Part shown: one piece after another, positions 1 through 8,470 of the stretch | How the letters are laid out: each line of letters begins with the position of its first letter | Numbering within the stretch: the first letter of the stretch is position 1 | DNA from: Prorocentrum cordatum | Taxonomy: Eukaryota; Sar; Dinophyceae; Prorocentrales; Prorocentraceae | Length of the DNA stretch: 64,000 bases | Direction of reading: 5' to 3' | Assembly: GCA_963575745.1 (NCBI GenBank) | Contig: CAUYUJ010021660.1 | Span: 345,650 to 409,649 of the forward strand | The notes under the pieces: model-generated | Database searches by the model: none | Told to the model about the DNA's origin: nothing | Seen by the model: only the letters and a program-made list of their open reading frames with translations | Program-made: the position numbers and the translations under genes

Positions 1-228
1 CCCCCCCGCCCGGCGTGATACATTCGCTTAAACTGACGACGCCGCTTCAGTTTTAACGAATGTATCACACCGGGCGGGGGGTCTTTTGGAGCCACCCCCG
101 CCCGGTGTGATACATTCGCTAAAAGTGAGGCGGCGATCTCAGTTTAAGCGAATGTATCACACCGGGCGGGGGGTCTTTTGGAGCCACCCCCGCCCGGTGT
201 GATACATTCGCTTAAACTGAGGCGGCGG
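1..228. repeat. Tandem palindromic repeat, about 92-bp period
   Basis: Two and a half copies of a unit whose two halves are near-perfect reverse complements. The arm at 3-36 pairs with 47-80, and the arm at 95-128 pairs with 138-173; a third left arm starts at 187. Each arm contains GTGTGATACATTCGC and ends in a C- or G-rich block. The spacers between arms are about 10 bases. The linker GTCTTTTGGAGCCA repeats at 81-94 and 173-186, which fixes the period at 92 bp. The third copy runs straight into the 11-bp minisatellite. It looks like the tandemly amplified end of a foldback or terminal-inverted-repeat element. Confidence 0.9.
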
Positions 229-1212
229 TGGGCGGCGCCAGGACAGCGCCAGGACAGCGCCAGGACAGCGACAGGACACCCGCCAGGACAGCGCCAGGAC
301 AGCGCCAGGACACCGCCAGGACACCGCCAGGACCAGGACAGCGCCAGGACAGCGCCAGGACAGCGCCAGGACAGCAGCGCCAGGACAGCGCCAGGACAGC
401 GCCAGGACAAGCAGCGCCAGGACAGCGCCAGGACAGCGCCAGGACAGCGCCAGGACAGCGCCAGGACAGCGCCAGGACAGCGCCAGGACAGCGCCAGGAC
501 AGCGCCAGGACAGCGCCAGGACAGCGCCAGGACAGCGCCACAGCGCCAGGACAGCGCCAGGACAGCGCCAGGACAGCGCAGGACAGCGCCAGGACAGCCA
601 GGACAGCGCCAGGACAGCGCCAGGACAGCGCCAGGACAGCGCCAGGAAGGACAGCGCCAGGACAGCGCCAGGACAGCCGCCAGGACAGCGCCAGGACAGC
701 GCCAGGACAGCGCCAGGACAGCGCCAGGACAGCGCCAGGACAGCGCCAGGACAGCGCCAGGACAGCGCCAGGACAGCGCCAGGACAGCGCCAGGACAGCG
801 CCAGGACAGCGCCAGGACAGCGCCAGCCAGGACAGCCAGGACAGCGCCAGGACAGCGCCACAGCGCCAGGACAGCGCCAGGACAGCGCCAGGACAGCGCC
901 AGGACAGCGCCAGGACAGCGCCAGGACAACGCCATGACAGCGCCAGGACAGCGCCAGGACGGCGCCAGGACAGCGCCAGGACAGCGCCAGGACAACGCCA
1001 GGACAGCGCCAGGACAGCGCCAGGACAGCGCCAGGACAGCGCCAAGACATCGCCAGGACGGCGCCAAGACAGCGCCAGGACGGCGCCAGGACAGCGCCAG
1101 GACACCGCCAGGACACCCGCCGGGACACCGCCCGAACTGCGCCAGGTCAGCACCAAGACTGCGCCAGGACACCGCCAGGACAGCGCCAGGACAGCGCCAG
1201 GGTACCGCTTGG
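229..1212. repeat. 11-bp minisatellite (GCGCCAGGACA)n
   Basis: Roughly 85 to 90 copies of GCGCCAGGACA with scattered single-base changes and partial units. Because 11 is not a multiple of three and the unit makes no stop codon, all frames stay open. They give repetitive peptides such as ALSWRCPGAV on the minus strand, which are not evidence of a gene. The same unit occurs inverted at 16168-16790. Confidence 0.95.
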
Positions 1213-1222
1213 TCAGCCTCCG

Positions 1223-1253
<31 letters not shown>

Positions 1254-1330
1254 GATGACGATGATGTTGATGATGATGATGATGGTGATGATGGTGATGA
1301 TGCTGATGATGATGCTGATGATGATGAGGG
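1205..1330. repeat. (GAT)n-rich trinucleotide tract
   Basis: The tract is almost pure GAT/ATG triplets with a few GGT and GCT interruptions, directly abutting the end of the 11-bp minisatellite. Open frames here encode only poly-Asp or poly-Met and are ignored. Confidence 0.9.
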
Positions 1331-1332
1331 GC

Positions 1333-1530
1333 CAGACAGGGCATCACGGGCCCGACTGATTTTGCAAGTTTCTGCAAAATCCGTCCGGCCACAATCTGGC
1401 CGCAGTCCGCAAGATGGCTCCACTACGGGCTAGACAGGGCCTCAGGGGCCCGACTGATTTTGCAAGTTTCTGCAACATCCGTCCGGCCTCAAGCTGGCCG
1501 CTGGTTCCAATACGGGTCAGACAGCGCCAG
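1333..1530. repeat. 98-bp tandem duplication
   Basis: Two copies of a unit containing CCCGACTGATTTTGCAAG followed by TTTCTGCAAAATCCGTCCGG. The first occurrence of CCCGACTGAT is at 1351 and the second at 1449. The copies differ by scattered substitutions. The second passes into more degenerate 11-bp units (CGCCAGGACA with CCCGCC insertions) that run to about 1672. Confidence 0.85.
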
Positions 1531-1672
1531 GACACCCGCCAGGACAGCGCCAGGACAGCGCCAGGACACCCGCCAGGACAGCGCCATGACACCGCCCGGA
1601 CACCCGCCGGGACAACGCCAGGGTTGCGCCAGGCCAGCGCCAGGACAGCCCCAGGACATCGCCAGGCAGCGT

Positions 1673-2198
1673 CTGTAGGGCCTTTCCTGAGCTCTGCAGT
1701 GGCTCCCACGAGCTCCACATGGGCATTCAACAACTCATCATCAGGGTGCTCTGACAACCCCCCGCGCACACTCACCGTAACCGTTGCAGGATATGATATG
1801 AAATGATCGGTGTGCCCAGGGGGGGGGGGGACATCCCGCGGCGTGCTAGAGCTCCGCCAGGACCCAGATATATCCTCCTTGGGGGTCTCCGGCTGTTGTT
1901 TGGGCCCGAGAAGAGTTTTTAAACGCAAGCGTCGGGGGCCAGGACGACGTCAGGACTCCGGACACTGGGCGCAGTTGACTGGGGGTCGCAGGTGTTTGGG
2001 ATCCCCAGACTTTTACCAGTGTCGCTCGCCCCTCGGCCACCTGCTGCCCACCTGGGTCACCTGGGCGGTCCGCGATGCTCGGCATGGACGAGGACTCCGA
2101 CGCCCCGCTCCTGATGCCGCCGCGCCGCAGGATCATATTCCCACTCCTGCTCCTCCTACTCCTCCGCCCTCCCACGCCACCGCAACCGGAGGAGGCGC
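1673..2198. other. No gene resolved; possible 5' region of the first gene
   Basis: Single-copy sequence with a G run near 1818. An ATG at 2073 opens a 46-codon frame that ends near 2212, including a Leu-rich stretch. It could be a first exon or leader of the methyltransferase gene, but no donor site convinces me. Confidence 0.3.
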
Positions 2199-2551
2199 AT
2201 GCAGGCGCCGACGCTTGATCCCGTGTCGGAGCCGATGTTGGACGCGCCCGTCGACGACGCCATGCCCAGCTGTGACGTCACGCCTGGGGTCCCCGAGGAC
2301 GCAGCCAACGCTGTGATCGTGCGTATCAGGAACAAGGATGGCTCCGAGATCTCATTCTCGCAGATGCAGCAGTACGTCAGCCACGTCGAGAAAGAACGCG
2401 CTGCACTGCCCAACCCGGTGGCCACGGCGCAGTTCCCCATCCCGACTGGCAAGCCCTGCCAGTTCTGCGGGCGGGATCGCTCGTCGCGCAACTTCACGCG
2501 CAAGGGTCGCTACGCGGACCGCCCGTTCCTCCCGTTCGTCTCCGATGATAA
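2199..2551 (+). CDS. Probable exon: Cys-containing N-terminal segment of the methyltransferase gene
   Basis: The frame opens at ATG 2199, which could instead be the acceptor ATGCAG|GCG. It reads as normal protein for about 117 residues, with balanced acidic and basic content and no low complexity. Near residue 87 it has a KPCQFCGRDRSS segment, a C-x2-C pair like half of a small zinc-binding knuckle, followed by a basic and aromatic stretch. Beyond about 2551 the sequence turns into C-rich and then (GTC)n/(GAG)n simple repeat typical of the introns here. A donor may be GATAAG|GC at 2549, a GC donor, but this is uncertain. Linkage to the methyltransferase exons 1.9 kb downstream is inferred from strand, spacing and lack of another gene end. 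Confidence 0.45.
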
Positions 2552-2764
2552 GGCATTGTGTGTCTTGCCCTTGGCTGCCCGACATCCGCCGCCGGCGTCG
2601 TCGTCGTCGACGCCCCCTCCCCTTCATCCTCCACTTCCACCTCCACCTCCCCTTCCTCCCTCCCTCATCCTCTCCATCCGTGTGTCGCAGCACTCGACCC
2701 GTGGACCGATCGCTGCTCCCCGGCGGCGCGCCGCGCTGGGCTCTGTTTCGTCGAGTCGTCGTTG

Positions 2765-2765
2765 C

Positions 2766-2796
<31 letters not shown>

Positions 2797-2836
2797 GAGG
2801 AGGAGGAGGAGGAGGAGGAGGAGGAGGAGGAGGGAA
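2765..2836. repeat. (GTC)n then (GAG)n microsatellite, probably intronic
   Basis: About 11 GTC triplets are followed by about 14 GAG triplets. It lies between two coding-like blocks on +, so it is most likely inside an intron. Long Val, Gly or Glu frames here are artefacts. Confidence 0.8.
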
Positions 2837-2968
2837 TGATGAGGGGTGCGCAGGGGTGGGAGCGCGGGGGAGGGCGTGGGCTGGGGACTGCCGCTGATGC
2901 CAGAGGGGGGTGGTGCGCCATCGCATCGCGTCGGATCCCTTCTCAGTATCCCACCCCCGTAGTCGCGT

Positions 2969-3412
2969 GTGGCCGATCATATCGGTTATGTTTCTTTTGG
3001 TGGTGGCACACAGTTTCCAGGAGTTATGTTGGGCCAGTGTGGTAATCGTACCGTTCCTGGTAAACTGCAGATCGGGATCGCTTGGAACACAACATCGATG
3101 TCGCACGTTCGGGCGTCACGTTTCCTCGAACAACGGGCCTTCGGGCTTCGACGACGAGGCGGCGGCGGGCTTCGGGCCCTGTCGCCCGCGACCGAGGTCC
3201 CGTGTCGGCGCGTCATCCATCGGGCCTACAAGGGCCTGAAGTGGAAGGTGATCTCAGGCAGCATCGCCGATCCCAAGGGCCGCGTGATCTTCTTCTTCTG
3301 CCTGTTTAAGATCGAGGAGGAGTTCATGGATCCCAACAGCGGCGCCCGGGATCTTGACATCGAGCCAATCGCAGAGAGCGTCGAGCAGGACCTGCTCCGG
3401 ATGGGGGGATGA
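2969..3412 (+). CDS. Possible exon of the methyltransferase gene (unrecognised)
   Basis: One frame is open from an ATG at 2969 to a TGA at 3412. Its second half (3230-3405) is protein-like, including KWKVISGSIADPKGRVIFFF and EEEFMDPNSGARDLD. The first half is Arg- and Gly-rich and could be intronic. I recognise no domain. It is followed by about 200 bases of GAT/GAG repeat, again like an intron. The true borders are not resolved; TGA at 3410 may be removed by splicing. Confidence 0.35.
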   Translation: MADHIGYVSFGGGTQFPGVMLGQCGNRTVPGKLQIGIAWNTTSMSHVRASRFLEQRAFGLRRRGGGGLRALSPATEVPCRRVIHRAYKGLKWKVISGSIADPKGRVIFFFCLFKIEEEFMDPNSGARDLDIEPIAESVEQDLLRMGG

Positions 3413-3725
3413 CTGAGAAGGAGGATGAGGATGCGGAGGATGACATGCGGATGGGGATGCGATGAGGAGCAGGATGACGATGTGCATGACGGTGATGAAG
3501 CGAGGTATGTGGCGCATGATGATGCGGAGGATGAGGAGGGTGAGGATGGGAACGATGACGATGATGATGAGTACGATGCGGATGATGTGATTGCGCGTAT
3601 GATAACGGTGAGGTGGAGGATGATGAGGAGGAGGAGGCATAGGCTTCGGGGGGGGGAAATGATGATGCGTATGTGGATGCTGATGGTGAGGCATGTGATG
3701 CATATCAGTATGGTGTACGATGGGT
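3412..3725. repeat. GATGAGGATG-type degenerate triplet repeat
   Basis: Purine-rich GAT/GAG triplets dominate with a G run at 3647-3656. The tract sits between two coding-like blocks and is probably intronic. Confidence 0.75.
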
Positions 3726-3730
3726 GCGGA

Positions 3731-3853
3731 TGAGGGGCTACGAGGTTGCCGGCGAGGCCGATTATTCGGCTGATACCTATGCTGTGAACGGCGAAATGGA
3801 CGATGGGGGGTGCATCGCATCGTTGCGCTCCTCGTGGCCACGGCTGGACTAAT
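3731..3853 (+). CDS. Possible short exon (unrecognised)
   Basis: A 40-residue frame starts at ATG 3731 and reads MRGYEVAGEADYSADTY and on to a TAA at 3851. Composition is protein-like and unlike the repeat on both sides. Several AG acceptors and GT donors lie nearby, so the limits are not fixed. It is assigned to the methyltransferase gene only by position and strand. Confidence 0.3.
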
Positions 3854-4258
3854 CTCAGAAACCTGGTGCGTTTGGTCACCGCAATGGGTCCATGGGCACG
3901 CCGCCCGCCTGAGCAGACTTTGACCGCCGGTGCCGTCTGCCCCTCCAGCCCCTCCCCCCCCCCGCCTCCTCGTCCATGCACCATCATCTCGGCGTCGTCC
4001 ATGTCGGCACTGTCGCGCGTCCTCGCGCGGCGCGGGGCAGGCGCCGCTGCCTTCGCCGCCGCCGCTCCCTACGTCGTCGACTTCGTTCTCGTCGCCATGG
4101 TTGTCATCACCGTCGCGGGATGTATGATATGAATGAGATATGAAGGAGAAGGGGTGACTGGAGGATGATGACGACGGTGAGGCGGAGGAGGAGGAGGAGG
4201 AGGTGGAGGAGGGGGAGGATGAGGAGGAGGTGTGCGCGATTGATCGAGCGCCAGTCTC

Positions 4259-6782
4259 TTGAGTTGCTGCTACGGGCCCAAGTCGGTTGTTCGCCTCTCG
4301 TCCGGTGCCCGCCGCATCGCATCGAGCATGCCCCGGGCGTGCCGCGCGGGCGCAGCTGGCGGCGTGCGCAAGGTGCCGGCGACCAGGAAACCATCCGGCA
4401 ATGTGCCATCAGGTGCGGCGCCAATCAGGGCGCCATCGGCCAAGGCCAGGACGCGGGCGCCCATCGGGCGGCCGGCGCCAACGCATGATATCCCGTTCGC
4501 GACCTTGCTCAGAGTGCCGGTGCCCGACCCCGCGTCGCGCCGCCCGTGGACGGGCGTATCGCCCGAGAACTACGTGCAGCGCCTCTGCGCTGAGCTTCTC
4601 AGCCTGCTCACGCCTGCTGAGACCGAGGCGCTGACAGGTTGGCTAGACGCCCACCCTGGCCTCACGTACGGTACCATGTGCAGCGGGACAGAGGCACCCG
4701 CGGTTGTCATTGACAACTTGCAACCCGTTTTCCGCACGCTGGGGATCCCGTTCGACCTCTCCCAGAGCTTCGCCTGCGAGTCCGATGACACCAAGCGCCG
4801 CTTCATCAAGACGATGTGCCCGAGCGTCAGTCGCCTCTTCCCGGACGTGGAGTCGCTGGCGTGTGATCGCGCCATCAACCTGGCCGACGACGCGAACATC
4901 CGCGTGGTGCGCGTCCCAGGCGTTGACGTCATCATCGCCGGCTTCCCATGCACTGACGTCAGCGACCTGTACGAGGATCAGGACTCGATGCGCTCGGTCA
5001 TCGCCGACGGCGCAGGCCGCGCAGGGTCCGCGTTCGTGGGCATCCATAATTACGTCCGCAAGCACAAGTCTACGATCAAGCTCATCATCTTGGAGAACGT
5101 ACTCGGGCTCCATCGCCCCAAGGGGGAGAAGACGGGTGTCGGCTGTCGCCCGCCGACGAACCTTGAGCACGCGATGCACCTCATGCGGCTCGAGGGGTTC
5201 ACAGGATGCTCGATCGTCACCGACCCCCGGTGCGCGGGGCAGCCTGTAAGCCGCGCGCGGCTCTGGATGCCCTTCGTCAAGACGAGCTTCCTGAAAGACA
5301 CCGGCTGGACCGACACTGTTTTCGGCGAGACGGTGCACGCGCTCTTGTCCCGTTGGTCCGAGCACCTCCCCGCCATGACCACAGACAGCGTGCTGTTGCC
5401 GTCGTGCCACCCTGTCGTCGCCGATTACCTGCAGCGCTCTGCCAAGCTCGAGCTGAAGTCGGTGCCGAACCTCGGCGTCTACGAGGACGGGCCCCAGTCC
5501 CGCTGACCCGTGCGCCATCCCTAGCCTAGACCCGTGTAGTAGACTGTAGCTCAGCCCCCCCCCTCCCCCCCACCCCCGCGATTGGGCTTGATCTTGCACT
5601 CTGCGTTTAAGGGGCGGGACTCAATGGTTGGGCCCCAGGGCGGCCCACGGCCGCAATCGGGCCCTGCGAGTGGCCCACGTACGCACCGCCTGTCTTTGTG
5701 ATGTGCCCGTTTGCCCGTGATGTGCCTGTTTGCCAGTCGGCCGTAAACGGGGCCCGCGCGTGGCCCCACCTGTCCGAAGTAATGCGCGGGCTGACTTGGA
5801 GATTTCTTGGATGCACCCACGGCGCCCTTGTTGAATTGACGCGTTGTCCCTCCCTGGGTCCCTGGGCCATCTCTGCGACGGCGACGTGAAGAACCACCGG
5901 GAACCCTGGTTCCTCATGTTGCCGTCGCATAGCTGGCCCGTCCTATCACTCCGAACCCAGCCTCGAGGAGATCCCGTGCTGGTTCGATGCGCACCGGCTC
6001 GAGTGGTGCAAGCAATCCAAGGTTCATCCCGACCGCGTGTGCAGCGTTCGGGACCAGGCTGATTGGCAAGACGTCGTGAGTAAGTTCCCTGCCATCAAGG
6101 GCCTGGGGTTTCGGGAGAGCGACATGATGGCGATGCACGATGTCAAATACCCTGAGGTAGATCCTCCCTCCGCCTCCTCTACCACCCCTCCCAGCCCGCT
6201 CTCCACCCACCCCCTGCCCCGCCCGTGCACCCCGTGCCCATTCCTCATCTCAATCTCATCTCATCCACCCTCCCCCGCCGTCCCTCCTAGGCGCACAGGC
6301 GCTTCATAAACGTGCGCTCAACGATATCCCGGCTGGACCCGCCCACGCTCCACGCCCCGTGCGTGCTTCCAGGGCAGCTCGTGTGGGTGTCTGATTTGTG
6401 TCGCTTCTTGATTGGCTTTGAGAAAATGAGGTTCCGGGTCGCACGTGTATTGCACAGCGCATGGCTGCGCCCGCACATAGTACATGGTCGGTGCATATGC
6501 CTTCCGGGCCAAGCCGGATGCTGTGTGCGCCGACCCTGTGCAACACGTTGCGGGCCCGGTCATGCTCGGCGCAAGTTCTCCCCCCCAGCCCCCCCCAGGC
6601 TGATGGGCATATCATACGGGGCGGCGAACGACATGCGGATGGTGCACACCTTCCCTGAGAGGCTGCTTGACGATATGGCCGGTAACGCCATGCACACGGG
6701 CAGCTTCGAGACGATTCTTCTGGCCTCGCTGACTACCATGGGCCTGGTCAAGTCTGGGGCGCCTGGTAGTTATACCACGTGA
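4259..6782 (+). CDS. C5 cytosine DNA methyltransferase, multi-exon, dinoflagellate type
   Basis: DNA (cytosine-5) methyltransferase, which transfers a methyl group from S-adenosylmethionine to cytosine in nuclear DNA. Block 1 (about 4480-5440) carries motif I as YGTMCSGTE (4666), the acidic motif II in FACESDD, the catalytic motif IV as GFPCTDVS (Pro-Cys codons 4946-4951), motif VI as LENV (5090) and motif VIII as QPVSRAR (5240). Block 2 (about 5945-6156) and block 3 (6291-6430) form the target-recognition region, including APCVLPG. Block 4 (6599-6782) holds motif X as AGNAM (6678). Introns 6157-6290 and 6431-6598 are GT-AG with G after the acceptor, and the frame is kept across both. The junction between blocks 1 and 2 is not resolved: block 1 meets TGA at 5504 unless spliced before it. 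The end is TGA 6780, or a donor GTGAGT at 6779 if more exons follow. All catalytic motifs look intact, so activity is possible. Methyltransferases of this order are known in dinoflagellates, some carried by retrotransposons; the introns argue for a host copy. Confidence 0.75.
5507..5944. other. Probable intron of the methyltransferase gene
   Basis: C-rich sequence (runs at 5553-5576) follows the first methyltransferase block, and the second block becomes readable at about 5945. Candidate acceptors are CATAG at 5932 and CCCAG at 5960. No GT donor near 5440-5500 is convincing. A GC or GA donor, known in dinoflagellates, may be used. Confidence 0.5.
6157..6290 (+). other. Intron, 134 bp, phase 0
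   Basis: The donor is CCTGAG|GTAGAT and the acceptor CCCTCCTAG|GCG. Joining the flanks keeps the reading frame from KYPE into AHRRFINV. The interior is C-rich pyrimidine sequence. Confidence 0.75.
6431..6598 (+). other. Intron, 168 bp, splits an Arg codon
   Basis: The donor is AAAATGAG|GTTCCG and the acceptor CCCCCCAG|GCTGATG. Splicing rebuilds AGG (Arg) and places FEKMR next to LMGISYG. That restores the expected spacing between the target-recognition region and motif X. The frame is also open without splicing, so retention cannot be excluded. Confidence 0.7.
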
Positions 6783-7428
6783 GTGTCGTAGTCGGGATCG
6801 CCAGCGTTCCATCAGCGCGCCAGCGCCGATCACACGGCGTTGATCGTTGATAGTTGCGCTACCAGTCTGTGCATGGGCAGCTAGTGGGGCTATCCACTCG
6901 CCGCATGTTTCTGGATTGCTCACGTGGGGAGCGTCGCCAGATCACACCATTCCGAGACACATATCATATCATGGTCCTGGTCGATGCCCCCCCACCCTCG
7001 CCCCTCATGCGACACCCTGCTGCTGCTGCCCCTGCCCCGCCCCCCCTCCGTTCCGTTCCGCTGCTGCTGCCCCGCCCCCCCCCCCCTCCCGCCCACGCTT
7101 GCAATGCAAATCCCCCCCCTCTGTCACCCCCCCGACCTCGCGCCCATCCTGGCCCATCCTCGCGTGAGCTCCCGCGTCGCCTCCAGCACGGATCGCCTCT
7201 TCCTGTGCCCGCCCTCCCCCTCCCTCTCCCGCGCCCCCCCCACCACCCTCGTCATCGGCGTAGTCGTCGTCGCCGTGATCGTTGGTGTCGTCGTCGTCGC
7301 CGTCTCTGTGATCATCGTCGTCGGCGTCGCCGTGATCATCGTCGTCGTCGTCGTCGTCGTCGACGTCGTCGTAGCCCGCCCCACTTCGACGCCGCTCGCA
7401 TCGACTTCCCCCCTCCCTGCGCCGCCAG
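6783..7428. other. Intergenic or intronic, C-rich with (GTC)n tract
   Basis: No protein-like frame was seen. C runs occur around 7070-7110, and a GTC/CGTC-rich tract covers about 7250-7380. It separates the methyltransferase end from the next exon-like block. Confidence 0.6.
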
Positions 7429-7515
7429 GAGGCGGGCGTCTCCAGCGGCGTCGGCATGGTCTTGGGCAACTTGTGGCCCACGGACGTCTTCGAGCATCAC
7501 TTCAAGCGACCTTGG
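7429..7515 (+). CDS. Possible exon of the second gene
   Basis: After an acceptor-like CCGCCAG|GAG, a frame reads EAGVSSGVGMVLGNLWPTDV and on through FEHHFKRPW before a G run. It is protein-like but only about 29 residues long. It may belong to the unrecognised gene downstream; no start codon is assigned. Confidence 0.35.
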
Positions 7516-8309
7516 GCGGGGGGGGGCTGCGGGCGGGCGGCTTGGCGCCCCTCCCTCCACCTCCTCCCCCTCCTCCGCCTCCTCCTCCTCCCCCATCGCC
7601 ACCCCCACCCCTCTCCATCCTCGTCCTCGTCCTCCTCTTCCCCATCCCCACCTCTCCTCCTCGTGCACCCCCCCCCTTTCACCCCTTTCCGTCGCCTGCG
7701 CCTCCTCTTCCTCGATCGCACCCCCTCGCACTCCCCTGGGCCCCCCCCCCCCACCGAGATCCAATCAATATCCTCACCTCCTCCCTCGCCCACCACCCCT
7801 CCTCCCCGCGCACCCCCTCCCGCGCGCCCTCCCCCCCCCCTCCTCCTCCTGCGGCCAGTGCGGGGATGGAGTCGGACGTTGGGGCGGGGTCGGGCTCGAC
7901 CTTACTTTGCAATGCTGCTGGCGCTGCCTTTTGCCCAGGTCATCGGGCACCCCCCGCCCGTGGGTTGTGGGCTCCCTGCTCTGGCGCCTCTCCGCATCCC
8001 GTCGCCTACAAGCGTCCGGGGTGGGAACTATATCGTGCTTCAGTCGGAGTCCTCGTTGGGCACTTAGTCCGCCACCCCCTCCCGATCGTATGCGCTCGGC
8101 GGGCGCTCCTGTTCTGGGCACGCCCTGCCCCCCCCCATCCCCCCTCCCCTCCCCTTCCCCCGACCTCCTCCTCATCCTCACCACCTCCCCCTCTTCCTCG
8201 CGCGCCCTCCCACCCCGTCCTCCTCTGGCTCACTCATCACTCCCCTCCACCCATCCACCTCGCCGCGGGCGGATGAGGGGCCATCGATCGGCGCGCGGCA
8301 CCGCCCCAG
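7516..8309. other. C-rich, probably intronic
   Basis: Long CCT/CTC and C-run sequence covers this stretch. The only possible coding block is 7938-8060 after TTTTGCCCAG|G, where two frames look equally plausible, so I make no call. Confidence 0.5.
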
Positions 8310-8470
8310 GTACTCGCCGCCCAAGGAGGCCCTCGTGAGCGTCTTCCATAAGGCCAAGAAGTACACCGGCGTCGTCCTCCCCCCGAAGATCAAGAAAGAG
8401 ATCGGCTGCCTCAAGCTCACCGAGGACTCGTACTCTACAATTAAGAGGCCTCGCGGTGGCCGAACGCGGG
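8310..8470 (+). CDS. Exon-like block of the second gene
   Basis: Follows acceptor CCGCCCCAG|G. The frame reads YSPPKEALVSVFHKAKKYTG and then VVLPPKIKKEIGCLKLTEDS, a Lys-rich, protein-like stretch, with TGA at 8479 if not spliced. A donor at TC|GTACTC near 8431 would rebuild a Ser codon with the next exon at 8648, but the site is weak. Confidence 0.45.

Noticed and set aside
144-1433. Several overlapping frames of 320-400 codons on both strands with ALSWRCPGAV-type repeats
   Set aside because: They are produced by an 11-bp repeat without stop codons; all frames are open, so the frames carry no coding information. The same applies to 16165-16918.
5580-5940. Minus-strand frames of 90-110 codons between methyltransferase blocks
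   Set aside because: No motif, and they lie antisense in a probable intron.
6854-8338. A 494-codon Pro/Arg-rich frame
   Set aside because: It runs through C-run and CTC low-complexity sequence and across several splice-like signals; the composition is that of translated simple repeat.
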